Notes under the pieces: model-generated
The model's database searches: none
What the model was told of the DNA's origin: nothing
The model's input: the letters and a program-made list of their open reading frames with translations, nothing else
Translations under genes and position numbers: made by a program
Source: Limanda limanda
Taxonomy: Eukaryota > Chordata > Actinopteri > Pleuronectiformes > Pleuronectidae
Direction of reading: 5' to 3'
DNA: 64,000 nt
Assembly: GCF_963576545.1 (NCBI RefSeq)
Contig: NC_083653.1
Coordinates: 20,185,639-20,249,638, forward strand
Part shown: positions 1 to 10,755 of the stretch, piece after piece
How positions within the stretch are numbered: the stretch's first letter is position 1
Layout of the letters: each line of letters opens with the position of its first letter

Positions 1-1804
1 CTGGGACCCGCTTGATGGTCCTCAGCATGTTTCTGTAGATCCCCAACACCTTCTGCCTCTGGAGGAACTGACAGACACGTTATGAGGTATCAGCTTTAAA
101 GTGAAGTGAACAGACACTACAGACACTCCCCAGGAATAACCGGGATATTGCAATCAATCAAATTCAATCAAAAATTCTTGGGACAGCATCTACACAGTAG
201 ACGGGCTTTACAAAAAAATGACATACCATATAACATATAACGTATAACATAATAAAATGAAGCAGCAGTTTACAGGATGAAGGAGTGGGGACTATGAAAT
301 TAAATAATATGAATATATGTGAAGTAAGTACCTATTAAGTGTGACCTGTGATCTTGTGATCTGGAAGGCAAAATCTACTTAGTAGACAGGCTTTACAAAA
401 TAAAAAAAGAACATACCATATAACATATAACATAGCAAAATGAAGCAGCAGTTTATCGGGTGAAGGAGTGGGGAATATTAAATAAAAAAATATGAATATA
501 TATGTAGTAAGTACGTAGTAAGTGGGACCTGTGAGATTGTGACCTGGCAGGCAAGGGCTTTACAAAATAATTTAAAAAAAATAACATACCAAATAACATA
601 TAACCTCTAACCTCTAACCTCTAACATATAACATATAACAATGAAGCAGCAGTTTACCGGGGGAAGCGGGGGGGATACTAGATTAAATAATATGAATATA
701 TATGTAGTTAGTGTATTTGTATGGGTGGTTATATAGTCCATATTCACAAATCCCAATTTGTCTCATAGGGCTTTAACATTGTGAGACATCCTCTGTCCTT
801 AACCCTCAACAAGAGTAAGGATAAACTTCACAAAAAAACTTTTAACAGGGTAAAAATAACACAGAAACCTCAGAGAGAGCCACATGTGAGGGATCCATCT
901 TCCAGTACGGACATATGTGCAATAGATGTCACGTGTAGAGGAAAACGTAAGCTAGATAAGGGTTTTAGCAGCATTGATTAGAATAAACACTTTGTAGCAT
1001 TACTAAAGGTCAATGAATTGATGGATTATTGTCAGTAATGGTAAAGGTATCTGAGGAGAAATATTGTATATCAAGTAGTCTTGTAGGCTAATCATAGTCT
1101 ATGGTCAGCAGCCACTGCCGCCATCAGGTTCCACCATCAGCTGCCACCTCGGCCGTGGCAGCTGATTGATTACAACCTTACAGAAGCATGTCAGATCACA
1201 CAATGAAACGTGAAGAGAGGTGAGATAATTGTCCCTGTTTGGATTCAGAGGGCGGCTTCTGGTCAGAGCTGCTTCAGTTGTTATAATTAAATGTGTTGTC
1301 AACCACTCGGTTTGTGACTACATGGAAGCAGGATCAATCCTTTAGCAGATTACAGAGTGTTAGATGTTTGAAATTGACACTCTCAAGCTACATTGGACGA
1401 AAGTTAGAATAATTTGATGGTTAACATGTCAACAGGAGCTGTGTTGATATCTGTTTTCTCAGGTTAATGTTACATGTGTGAAATAGACACTGTTAATATT
1501 AAACAGTCCAATTACGATGTGACACCATTTGATCTGATGTGTGTTTAGTTTCTTCATCTCCACAGAAACCTGCCACAGACAGAGTAGTTCCGGTAAAGTG
1601 ATGAACAGTGAATGTGTCACTGAAGGTTGAACATTCATCTTCTTCTCTGAAAGAATCCTGTCAACGTCCTAATCTTTTTTTTTAACTTGCACTGTAAACA
1701 CGACCAGAGCCTCCATTTTAACTACAACCAGTGTGAACATGCTCGGCGTTAATATTCACCTGTTTCAGAGAGAGAGCAGCAAGAGGTAACCTGGGAGTCG
1801 CCAT
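1..1804 (-). CDS. lyrm2: LYR motif-containing protein 2 (lyrm2), 5' part, two exons, truncated by window edge
   Basis: LYRM proteins are small mitochondrial proteins that bind the acyl carrier protein and support respiratory-complex or Fe-S assembly; LYRM2 has been linked to complex I. Exon 1 (1,760-1,804) encodes 15 residues starting MATPRLP and ending LSLKQ, followed by a GTGAAT donor. Exon 2 (1-67) follows a TCAG acceptor and continues in phase 0 with FLQRQKVLGIYRNMLRTIKR. Together these align with the start of vertebrate LYRM2 as I remember it. The signature tripeptide reads I-Y-R here and not L-Y-R. About 37 residues are visible; the rest lies off the left edge. Intron 1 (68-1,759) carries a dispersed repeat. 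Position downstream of mdn1 and on the same strand matches the human gene order, which supports the call. Confidence 0.85.
150..1010 (+). repeat. Teleost dispersed repeat with an internal tandem triplication
   Basis: The right part (about 715-1,010) resembles a very common teleost dispersed element: a 'caatttgtctcatagggct' stretch, then 'gacatcctctgtccttaac' and an A-rich pyrimidine-poor body. The first part of the same family appears reversed at 12,930-13,010. The left edge (about 150-180) has the 'caatcaatcaaatt' terminus of the same family. Between them sit three imperfect tandem units that start with CTTTACAAAA at about 206, 391 and 558 (spacing 185 and 167 bp). Each contains 'aatgaagcagcagttta' and 'atatgaatatat'. 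The third unit also has three short CCTCTAA repeats (601-625). It lies in lyrm2 intron 1. The family name is not assigned; the recognition is from memory. Confidence 0.7.
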
Positions 1805-1920
1805 CTTTGACTGTGTGGACACAAGCGGATGTTGTGATGACGGTAACCTACAGGCTAACTCAATGTTCAGCGCCCTCTAGCGGAGCGGAGAACAACAGCA
1901 GCAGCAGTTTTCGACAGGCC
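1805..1920. promoter_or_regulatory. lyrm2 promoter region with a CTCF-like site
   Basis: This stretch lies directly upstream of the lyrm2 start codon. On the minus strand, 1,868-1,883 reads CCGCTAGAGGGCGCTG, a close match to the vertebrate CTCF core. No TATA box is evident. Promoter activity is inferred from position only. Confidence 0.4.
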
Positions 1921-3610
1921 CAGTAATAACAACAGAGGTGACCACAGAAATGTAATGTAAATCTTTAGATAATTTCTCAGAGTATATTTGGTAATAATTA
2001 CAAGCTGGATCTAATCAAATTTTATAAGGAAGCTGTTTGTTATAATGATGAATAATAGAAACTACTAACTAAACTAAAAACTACACTTACACAATGTAAA
2101 CACATCAATATTAACACAAAACAGCAGCATCCTGCTGTCAGAGCCTCATGTGAAGCCTGAGGCCTCTGACCACTACACTGTATCTTCATATAGACATATT
2201 CATATAAACTGTATGATTCATGTAGACGCATGGACTGATGATCCCCCACCCCCCCGCTGTGAAGCATTTATCATTTACAAACAACCACACATTTTATATC
2301 AATGCACAAAAGCTTGAGGCTCAAACAGGGTGGAGACAAACAGGTGACTTTTTAACAGCACAAAAGATGCAACAGATGTGAAATGTGTGTCTCTTTACTC
2401 ACTCAAGTAAAAATATCTGAACTAAGTCGGGGGGGATTTACACCGGCGAGTCGAACATTCATCTGAAAACCAAGTGAGCAAAGAAGCCAATCAGGGTCAA
2501 ACGACCCCACCAGCGCTTGTGATGAGAGCACAATGGCCATGTTTGATTTGATACATGAGCATCCTGTCAAACTTTATGTACACACACACACAAACAGAGA
2601 GAGAAACACACACACGTTCACACGCAGCCAATTAAAGTTGTTTGTGTATGCTTGTGTGAGAGAGATTGTGTGTTTGTGTGTGTGTGTGTGGGTGGGTGTG
2701 GGTGTTTGCTTTTATTTCGATGGTTTATGTGCATGTTTCAATTTGTGAGCATGTGATTTACTTGACCTGCTATACGCACACATGCACACACACACACGCA
2801 CACACATGTTGTTTGTTTGTGTACACATATTACAGCATGTTTGCATGAGATTCTGCATGTTGTTGTTCTTGCCAGCGTCTTTGTTTTTGCACGCTGATTA
2901 TCCACCTCTGTATCCACAAAGCCCATGTTTGTTTGTGTGTGTGTGTGTGTCTGTGTGCGTGTGTTTGTGTGTGTTTTATTGCAGCACCTGTCCTCGGCAT
3001 AGAGGTCCTCGGTCAACGTCTGCAGCTTGTTGTTTAATTGGTGCTGAGGCTCAGTTCGTTAACTCTGCTATCATCTATGGAGCCAGAACAGTCTTAAAAG
3101 TAATAAATGCACACAAAAATGAATACATGCGCAAAAAAGATCCACAAATGTATTTGGGGATTTATATATATGTGACTCAAAACACAAATAAATTTTCAAT
3201 GCACACACAAATATGTTTCATTCCATATATAAGTAAAAAAAATTCACATGTAAAACATAAGATTCATAAACATGTTTCCGATGCACCCACAAATAAAAAA
3301 GTACTTGCAATCTTCATCAAATACATATTTGGAGCTTGTTACATTCATAAACTGTTGGACCTGCATTTACAAAGTGCTTTAAAATTTGTAAACCTCGCTG
3401 CATTTGTGCGTGAGACTTTTGAGACTCACCCCACGTGAGCCTGATCCACAAATGCGTTTTTTCTAAGAGGGGATCGTCTGTAGCCAATCAGATGTCTCAC
3501 TCCTTTACAGCCAATCACGTGAGTGCCTCCACATGACGTCATTAAAACGCGCGCAGGCAGCCTGGAGGTTTTTAGCCCGCCCGCCCATAGACATATATTC
3601 TGCTTCATAG
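1921..3610. other. Intergenic DNA with CA/TG-rich tracts; no gene seen
   Basis: No credible exon was found between lyrm2 and the TRIM gene. About 2,578-2,990 is a cluster of alternating CA and TG runs on both strands, interleaved with other sequence (for example 2,579-2,592, 2,670-2,690, 2,776-2,805 and 2,935-2,975). About 3,060-3,540 is AT-rich, with repeated 'cacaaat' and 'cataaacatg' words followed by two 'agccaatca' words. It looks like an old unnamed mobile element, but I could not define its ends. Confidence 0.5.
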
Positions 3611-3616
3611 TTTATT
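3611..3616 (-). terminator. Candidate poly(A) signal of the TRIM gene
   Basis: TTTATT on the plus strand is AATAAA on the minus strand, about 510 bases past the TRIM stop codon. It lies in an A/T-rich stretch that fits a 3' untranslated end. No nearer canonical signal was noticed. Confidence 0.4.
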
Positions 3617-4127
3617 TTTATTTTTATCACAATATTAAAAAAACATCACTAGGCTGCTGTTGAATAAACACTTTTACAGACAGAATCATTTTGGCTTCAC
3701 CACATCAAACAGACAAATGTTCATGTGTGTTGGATTATTTCATATGTGAACAGACTTTATGTGATTAAACATGAATCATGTCTCATGTGTGAGTTTTAAT
3801 AAAGTTTGTTGAATGTGAACAATGATCAGCTGTTATGGATAAATGTGTTTTTATGTGGATCTTCATCAGTTTGCTAGACTTCATGGATTCACACAAAATC
3901 AAATTGATAGAAAACATTTTCGATGAAAGTAAAAAACAAACCAAAGATGCAGATCAGAAAACAATGAAATCTTTTTATACACGTGGAAAAGTCGGCAGGA
4001 GAAATAAAAATGAGTGAGCACTGAGCAGTAAAAGATGAAATAAACAAAGCTTTAGAATAACAAGTTTAACTTTAAATTCAGCAGATTTCTCTTGAAGAAA
4101 TAAACATGATGAATAAAATCTTTATCT

Positions 4128-5507
4128 CTAACTGCTCGGATCCAGCGTCACAGAGACATTCACAGGTAACAGCCTCAAGGGATCTCTAGCGCTAAAGAAT
4201 GGAAACATCTTCTGAGTGAAATTGTGTCTGAAGGTGTGAATGTGTGTGTTAGCATCAAGATCAGAGAACGACAGTTTTCCTCGGTTCCAGTTCAGTTTCA
4301 CTCGGATCCTCTTGATCTTCTGCACAGAGAGAACAGATAATGCTGATGGTGACACTGCTGAGTATTTACCTTCACGGAACTTTATTCTCCATGATCCAGA
4401 CAGTTTGTCTCCCTTCCTCTGGACAGGCTCTGCTCTTACACCCAGTGACCAGCTTGTACTATTTCCAACCAGGACGTCCCAGCTGTGAGTCCCTGACTTA
4501 AAACCCTCAGATCCCAGAACTAATGGATAATGATCAAACCTCTCGGGATTGTCAGGAAGCTTCTGTTTCTCTCCTTCTCTCAAACTGGTCAGATCTTCAG
4601 ACAGGATGAGTAGTGGATGAGCAGAGTTTGGGTCCAGAACCACAGGACTGTAGGAGACCACCTCCTTCATCTTGTTCCAGATGTTGAAGCTCAGGTTGCC
4701 CAGATGTTTGGCCTCGTCCATCAGAGCTCCTGAGGCCAGCTGTGGATCATAAAGCAGGGAGTGCTGCTGGACTTGTTCCACTGCAGCCTTGTAGTTGAGC
4801 AGGAACGATACGTCTTCAGCTCTAAGCTCGTCCTCTGTGGTTCTGATCGTGTCTGAAAGAGCCGTTATGTCTCTGCTCAGAGACTCAATCTTCTTCTTCA
4901 TCACCCAACTCTTCTGCTCCTCTTCCTCCCCCAGTGCAGCCATCCTGGCCTCCTCTTCCTCCTCCAGAAACTGATGAAGCTTTTTAAACTGCTCCTTGAT
5001 CTGCGTCTCTGTGAGTCCGGCCTGGACCTTAATGTGTTCTGCTATTTGTTCAAACTCTACTTTAACACGTTCAAAACGCTGTAACTTCTTCTTCAAGGGC
5101 TTTAGAGTTTCCTGAAGCTGCTTCTTGTGTTGTTGTGCAGCTTCATCGATGGGGCTGAATCTGTGGCCGGTGTGATTTTTTGAATCTCTGCAGATGACAC
5201 ACACTGGCTGCTGATGGTCCAGACAGAAGAGTCTGAGTCTCTCTGAGTGCAGACTGCAGAGAGCATGTGAAGAACTCTGATCTCTCTCCTGTAAAAAGGC
5301 CTCACACAGGTTCTTTAACACCAGGTTAGGTGGTTGAGACTTTGAATGTCTTCTCTTACAAAGTGGACACTCTATTACTTCTTTGTCTTTCCACCAGCTG
5401 TTCAAACAGTCTTTACAGAAGCTGTGGCTACATGACAGAAGAACAGGATCTCTGAAGACATCACGGCAGACGGGACAGCAGAGATCCTCTTCTAATCTGG
5501 AAGCCAT
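4128..5507 (-). CDS. TRIM-family E3 ubiquitin ligase (RING, B-box 2, coiled coil, PRY/SPRY), TRIM35/TRIM39-like
   Basis: This is a complete 459-residue protein in one coding exon. The RING finger uses C11, C14, C26, H28, C31, C34, C47 and C50 (C3HC4), so E2 binding and ubiquitin transfer are expected. A B-box type 2 follows, with C84, H87, C95, C103, C106, H112 and H115. A Glu/Lys-rich coiled coil spans about 120-250. The PRY/SPRY domain spans about 280-459, with the family words [16 protein letters not shown] and LGSEGF. The length is normal for this group and no zinc ligand is missing. Minus-strand sequence shows a 5' untranslated exon: the coding exon begins at 5,524 after a CTTTTTTCAG acceptor, and the upstream exon ends at 5,612 with a GTGAGT donor. 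TRIM genes are greatly expanded in fish and often act in innate immunity; the target of this one is unknown. It sits between lyrm2 and mdn1, where I know of no human counterpart. Confidence 0.93.
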   Translation of the reverse strand: MASRLEEDLCCPVCRDVFRDPVLLSCSHSFCKDCLNSWWKDKEVIECPLCKRRHSKSQPPNLVLKNLCEAFLQERDQSSSHALCSLHSERLRLFCLDHQQPVCVICRDSKNHTGHRFSPIDEAAQQHKKQLQETLKPLKKKLQRFERVKVEFEQIAEHIKVQAGLTETQIKEQFKKLHQFLEEEEEARMAALGEEEEQKSWVMKKKIESLSRDITALSDTIRTTEDELRAEDVSFLLNYKAAVEQVQQHSLLYDPQLASGALMDEAKHLGNLSFNIWNKMKEVVSYSPVVLDPNSAHPLLILSEDLTSLREGEKQKLPDNPERFDHYPLVLGSEGFKSGTHSWDVLVGNSTSWSLGVRAEPVQRKGDKLSGSWRIKFREGKYSAVSPSALSVLSVQKIKRIRVKLNWNRGKLSFSDLDANTHIHTFRHNFTQKMFPFFSARDPLRLLPVNVSVTLDPSS

Positions 5508-5524
5508 TGAGTCTCCAGGTGAAG

Positions 5525-5690
5525 CTGAAAAAAGACAGTCAGTCAGTCACAGCTACATGAACTTCACTGAGGTTTACTTCCCCTCTGAGTCGAGGTGTTT
5601 GTTAAACTCACGGTCAGTGTGTGGAGCGTCGGCAGGTTGTAGTTTGACTCTTCTCTCCTGTAGCTGGACTCACTCAGGACGTTTAGTCTA
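5525..5690 (-). other. 5' untranslated exon and leader intron of the TRIM gene
   Basis: The intron at 5,525-5,611 has GTGAGTTT at its 5' end and a pyrimidine run plus CAG at its 3' end, so it is an 87-base GT-AG intron. The leader exon extends from 5,612 to roughly 5,690; its start is not defined by sequence. A leader intron with one coding exon is typical of these fish TRIM genes. Confidence 0.6.
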
Positions 5691-5824
5691 GTTTGGTTTG
5701 GAAGGTGAATGTGATCGTCTGGTTTTCAGCCTGCGTCTCTTCAGGGAGGAACAGATGTGTCCTGGTTTCCTGGGTCAGGACCATAGACTGTATATATAGG
5801 TCAGGACATGATTGTAAAAAGTAA

Positions 5825-6073
5825 TTTTAAAGCCAGTCTCTTGACTGTGTGACTGGGCTTGGTCTTGACTGCCGAGTTATAAAATCCAGTCAATCATGTC
5901 CATTTCATAACTGGTAAACTGGGCTTGGTCTTGACTGCCGAGTTATAAAATCCAGTTTACCAGTTATAACATGGACATGATTGTAGAATTGTAATTTTAA
6001 AATTGTAAATTTTTTTATAACTCGGCAGTCAAGACCAAGCCCAGTCACACAGTCAAGAGACTTGGCTTTAAAA
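5825..6073. repeat. Nested foldback (hairpin within hairpin) with three copies of a core sequence
   Basis: The outer arms 5,825-5,884 and 6,013-6,073 are reverse complements over about 60 bp and differ by a single one-base indel. Inside the 128-bp loop, a second pair of arms, 5,891-5,922 and 5,952-5,983, are reverse complements over 32 bp with two mismatches. A 39-bp core beginning ACTGGGCTTGGTC occurs directly at 5,852-5,890 and 5,918-5,956 and, shortened, inverted in the right outer arm. A flanking word 'gacatgattgta' is also repeated directly near 5,806 and 5,975. Near-identity of the arms suggests a recent origin. It could be a foldback transposon or a product of replication template switching. 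No coding capacity was seen. Confidence 0.9.
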
Positions 6074-7546
6074 TAGCTGCTTGAATATGCTTGTTATCTG
6101 CTCAGGGTTCAATGTTCAGAAGAAGTTCTGCAAAACTAAAGATAAGTTATGATAAAATACTTACTTAGTCAAGAAGAGGTTTGTGTTAGATCCTCTAGAG
6201 TAGAGATTCAGGAATCAACAATTATTATTATAATGATTATCATATGAATTGTTGCCGCAAGCATTAATAATATCTTTACATCCATAATTATCACTCATTG
6301 TTTTCATTATAACAACTAGTCTGTCAGAAATGAAATCTGATGGTGCACAACAGCTTCTGGTCTCTCTCTCTCCCCCTCATCTCTCTCGCTCCTCTCCCAC
6401 CTGACCAAGAGATATCAGCACAAACGGAGGACAACTTACGAAAAAGAACATCCCTCACTTCCTCAGGACATTCAAATTAAACGACTTATTCCCAATTTCC
6501 TCAGGCTCACATATAGAATGGAATGTGTTCTTCTGGAGTTGCATTAAACCTGCCAGGCTCCAGGGCTAAAGTTATTGAATGTAATTGTGCACATTAAGAT
6601 ATGTCTCACATAACAGCCACTCTTTATGAGACGGTGATATTATTTGACTATCAACTGAACATTTGTATCTACATGCATAAAACATGCTGATATCAGAATG
6701 TCTATTGTTGTTGTGGTTGGAGCAGTAATGTTATAAGAGACAGAGCTGCTTTTTAAACAGTTTATTGTCAGGATCATTCGTGTCATGATTTAACAGATGG
6801 CCAGTGTCTGCTGACACTTACATGTACGCTACGAAACACAGAGGTGATGATAAACATTTCAATGCACATTTCATCTACTGCTAACAGACACGTTGATGAG
6901 CCGTCACTCAGCAGATGTGTCGTCTTCAAACCACAAACGCTGGTTAATCCTGGGGCATTCACTCAAAACTGGAATCTGCGGGACCGTCGTTGTGCTTCAA
7001 AGTGTATGAGATCGGAGTTTCTAAAAAATCCGGGACAGAGCTGTGTCTGTGCCTCCGACTCCTCAACCAGCAGCTGATCCAGCTGTGGAGGGAGATGCAA
7101 CACTGTTCTCCTCTCCAAGGCACATGTAGGAGTTCCTCCGAGCGTCACGACCACGACGACATGCTACTGTAGGTCGTGACGTCCTTTTACACAAAGCACA
7201 GCTCTGCACGTGTGTCGTGTTCACAGATGAATGACTGGATGATCTCTGCAGCACTGACTGTCCCGTCCACACAAACAAACACATGGTCTGGGGGAATTGT
7301 ACAAGGTGGACAGAGGTATTTACTGACCCTTCACTGAGGTGGTTCACACGCAATGAAATCACAATTTTACTTCTATCGTTTCATCTGAGACGTGCAAGTT
7401 AAAGCAATCCTCGTTACATTACAAAAGAAACACAATTCTTCTGATAACAAAGATAAAACAGCAAAGGTTGCTATTAAACTCTACTAAAATCTACAGTAAA
7501 AATAAGAAAATAAAGGCACATGTACAGCGGTAAATCCGTCTTCTGT
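6074..7546. other. Intergenic DNA and probable distal 3' untranslated region of mdn1
   Basis: No gene was recognised. About 6,840-7,370 is compositionally richer than its surroundings. Together with an AATAAA on the minus strand at 6,761-6,766 it could be a long mdn1 3' untranslated region of about 900 bases. About 6,076-6,740 is AT-rich and featureless to me. Confidence 0.4.
6761..6766 (-). terminator. Candidate distal poly(A) signal of mdn1
   Basis: AATAAA on the minus strand, about 890 bases downstream of the mdn1 stop. The next signal in the same orientation is the proximal one at 7,547-7,552. Use of either or both is inferred. Confidence 0.35.
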
Positions 7547-7552
7547 TTTATT
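7547..7552 (-). terminator. Candidate proximal poly(A) signal of mdn1
   Basis: AATAAA on the minus strand, about 105 bases after the mdn1 stop codon, within an A-rich stretch. It would give a very short 3' untranslated region. Confidence 0.45.
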
Positions 7553-7657
7553 TTTTTTGTTCTGTTGATTTTTAGTTCTGGCTGAGAAGCTTAGCAGCAG
7601 AGGGGCGTTGTGCAGTGGGTCACCACACACTTCTCCCTTTGTGTGAAAGATGGCTTC

Positions 7658-10600
7658 TCATTGGTCGGCTGCCGTGACGAGTTCAAACCACTGCCTGAGA
7701 GCGTCGCTCAGCGTCTCTGGCAGGGCGTTGACGTCTCGCAGGATGACGTAGAAGGGGAAGGGGAACTCCTCCATGTAGGTGCGGATCTCTGGGAGTTCCC
7801 CCGGCCCTTTGAATATGGGGACCTTGATGTCGAGGATGGAGTCCTGCAGAGCAGCACAGAAAAACTCTTAGTAACAGTTTGTGGACGGAAAAGTAAAAAC
7901 AGGTGAAGTCAAATTCTCCTTTTCTCACCCGTGAGTTGGGGTTGTCGAGAACCACGAAGATGACAAACACATTTGCGCTGCGAGCTGCTCGCACTGCTGC
8001 CGTCACCCGCTCCTTCCCCTCCAGGAAGAGGCCCCTGCCGTCAGAGACGATGACCAGCAGCTGGGCCGTGTCTGTGGAGGGAGGTCAGAGGGGAACGGTC
8101 GAGACTATTAAAGGGTCAATGAAACAACTCGTGCTGATAACTAAGTTTTGTTTGCATGAGGCAAGTGACTGTGAGGTGATAAAGTACATGTACAGTTAAA
8201 ATCTGATGTAGAACAGCTTATATTCTTATTTATATCAGTGATATTTACACGAATTGAATCAGCTTGAGTCCAACGCAACATCCAACTCTCTTAATTCCTC
8301 TAGGAAAGGACCAAACGATTTCCATTTCCCAGTCTAATTGTGATATTTTAAATCAAGAGAGAATCTTTAAAAAGACATTTTTATGTTGAAAATACATGTG
8401 GTATACTTGGAAATGTTGCATTGTGGGACTGAGCAATGTGACATACATGAATGAATATTTTATTCGGTACAAGTCTTGTTATTGTTGTTCAGTGTTTACA
8501 GGCTTAGCTGCTTGTTGAGCTTCTTCATAATTCATAATTATGCCTGTATCACAGTGACATGAAGGGAAACGCTCCCTCTGAGGTTTTCAGGTCTGTGGCA
8601 GTTACTCGTTTTCTCCTCAGAGCAACCGTCTCTGGTTCTTCCTCTGTGTCACATGACAGGTTTGTTTATGGACATGGATATCAGACACAATCTGACTCCA
8701 TTTACTCACACAGGTTCAGCAGGAAGAAAGATACAAGCAGTCCCTCACTTTAAAAACTTTTACAACCAATAAAACCGTTTATGAACCAACAAGAGATGTT
8801 TAATGATCTTAAGATGTGCTGATCATCAAAATGTTTTGGTGCAAACTGATAGTTGTGGTGATTCTCAGCAAAGTAAGATTTGAAAACAGATGTGATATTG
8901 CTGCTTAAACTTTGACATTTCCATGACACACACATACACACACATCTCAAAAGTCCCACACTACACACTAAACTGATGTAACTACACAGTTACATCAGTT
9001 GACTGAGCTGGTACAGTCAGCACGTAGCGCGAGTCATTACCTGAGTTCACAGATCCTGGAATCTGCTGCCGAGCTGCGAGAAACATTTTGGTGGAAGTCT
9101 CCATAAACTACAGAGGAGAGAGAGGGATGAGAGAGTGAGTCTGACGGGAAGGAGCTGGTTTGCTCACAGTGTGTATTCGATCATATGAAAAGGCATGTTA
9201 ACTTGTTTAAAAGCTTGTCAAACATGTATCCATTATACGAGGTGGGTCTCTCGGCATGGGAACACACAGGATGTTTCTTATTGAGGCAAGAATCACAACG
9301 CTTTTAAAAAACAGGTGTAGTGTTTCTTACAGACTTCAGGATTAAAGCAGGATTTGCTGTTCAAGGTGTAAAAGGATGATTCTAATGGATCGTTCTGATT
9401 CAGTAAGTCTGCTGCGCATGATTCAGTCATTATTTTTAAAGACAAACACGAGCAGCGACTTTAGGTCAAATTTAAGAACAGAGGATGGTGGACCCCCCCA
9501 CCTGAGCTATTCTGGTCTTCTTCTGCTGGAACTGACACAGTCGGAGGATCCGAGCCCCGGACTCGTCATTGAACTGCTGCTGGAAGGGGTGGAGCAGCTG
9601 CACCTGCTCGCCAAAGCTGAACACATTTGGGATCAGGTTTGTTACTTTGATTACGTTTTTCTTCTCTAGCATCATTTTATCACTTTCTATCTTCACTGTG
9701 CAAATAAACTAAGAACAAGAATTAAAGAAAAAAGGTCCTTACCTGCACACAGACACCTGTCCGACCTCCAGTAGAGTGAGAGCGTTGATGATCACTGACA
9801 GGGATTCAAACGCCAGCTGCACCACACACACACACACACAACAGGTTGTTTGTCAGATATTTACTGCAATTACTTATTCATATATATTCATTATGATTCT
9901 ATAAAACTGATATTTCTGCTCAAAGAGTGAACAGACCTGTCCTGTCCTATACCAACACAGCTTTAATCATCAATAATGGATTTTTAATCTATGTAACAGC
10001 TTTCTGGAGGAGCTATAAAGCGAGTATACAAGGTCACATGACTGGGCTCTCCCACCTGTTTGGAGTGGTTGTCCACCATACTGGAGGAGTCATCCACAGC
10101 CAGACAGACGTGGTACTCCCTCTTACTGGGCTTGGTCCTCCTCAGCCAGATCTTGTCTTTGCGGAACTGACTGGCGATGTAGGGGATGACCTTCCTCATG
10201 TTCAGACGCTTCCCTGTGCGGTAATCTCCTCTGTGAAGGGACAGTGCAGCCCAGGTCAACACCACTGATTAAATATAGAGGCTTACCAGGCTACTATGGG
10301 CTTTTTTTTTAGCTAAGAACTTTTTCTTCCCTCCTGTCAAGTGTTAAGGGCAGAGGATGTGGGAATATGGGCTATAATCATTAATTGAAATAAAATAATC
10401 TGAGAGCATGAGGAAAAAGATTGTCTGGTCTGGTGAGACAACAATTTTACGCCTTATCCCATAAAGACAAACTGTTATGTTTACATTTAGCCTTATGGAT
10501 ACTGAGTGTAGATTGATCCAAATTAGCATACAACATAATAAAGTGAGCAAAGGTGAAGTTGTCTTAAAACGTTCTAAATCAATTTGCCATCTGTACCCTG

Positions 10601-10755
10601 CAGCACTCATGGTGTGTGTTGTGTTGTGTTTGTACTGACTTGAGCTTGGCGGCCTGTGTGGGCTCCAGGATGAGGCGGAGCTGCTCACACAGCTGCTGGG
10701 ACAGAGCGGAGGTCAGAGTCTGGTACTGATGCCACATGGAAGCAGCTGCACTCTC
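7658..10755 (-). CDS. mdn1: mdn1 exons 96-102: C-terminal MIDAS (VWA-like) domain (residues about 5,248-5,538)
   Basis: Exons: 10,640-10,755; 10,056-10,230; 9,743-9,816; 9,502-9,616; 9,041-9,107; 7,929-8,071; 7,658-7,843. The metal-ion-dependent adhesion site motif DxSxS is formed by D5332, S5334 and S5336. Further metal-site elements are expected in the LSVII/SDGRG region. The preceding LILEPTQAAKLKGDYRTGKR and the RKDKIWLRRTKPSKR stretch are near-invariant. This domain binds the UBL/MIDO domains of pre-60S factors. The protein ends ELVTAADQ. Length and order are normal. Confidence 0.97.

Noticed and set aside
1760..1804. Shorter lyrm2 exon 1 ending at a GTTACC donor (1,790)
   Set aside because: It would leave phase 2 with no suitable next exon; reading on to GTGAAT gives the expected family N terminus in phase 0.
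2782..3438. Plus-strand open frame of 218 codons
   Set aside because: It runs through CA/TG microsatellite-like and AT-rich repeat DNA and has low-complexity translation (Cys/Val runs).
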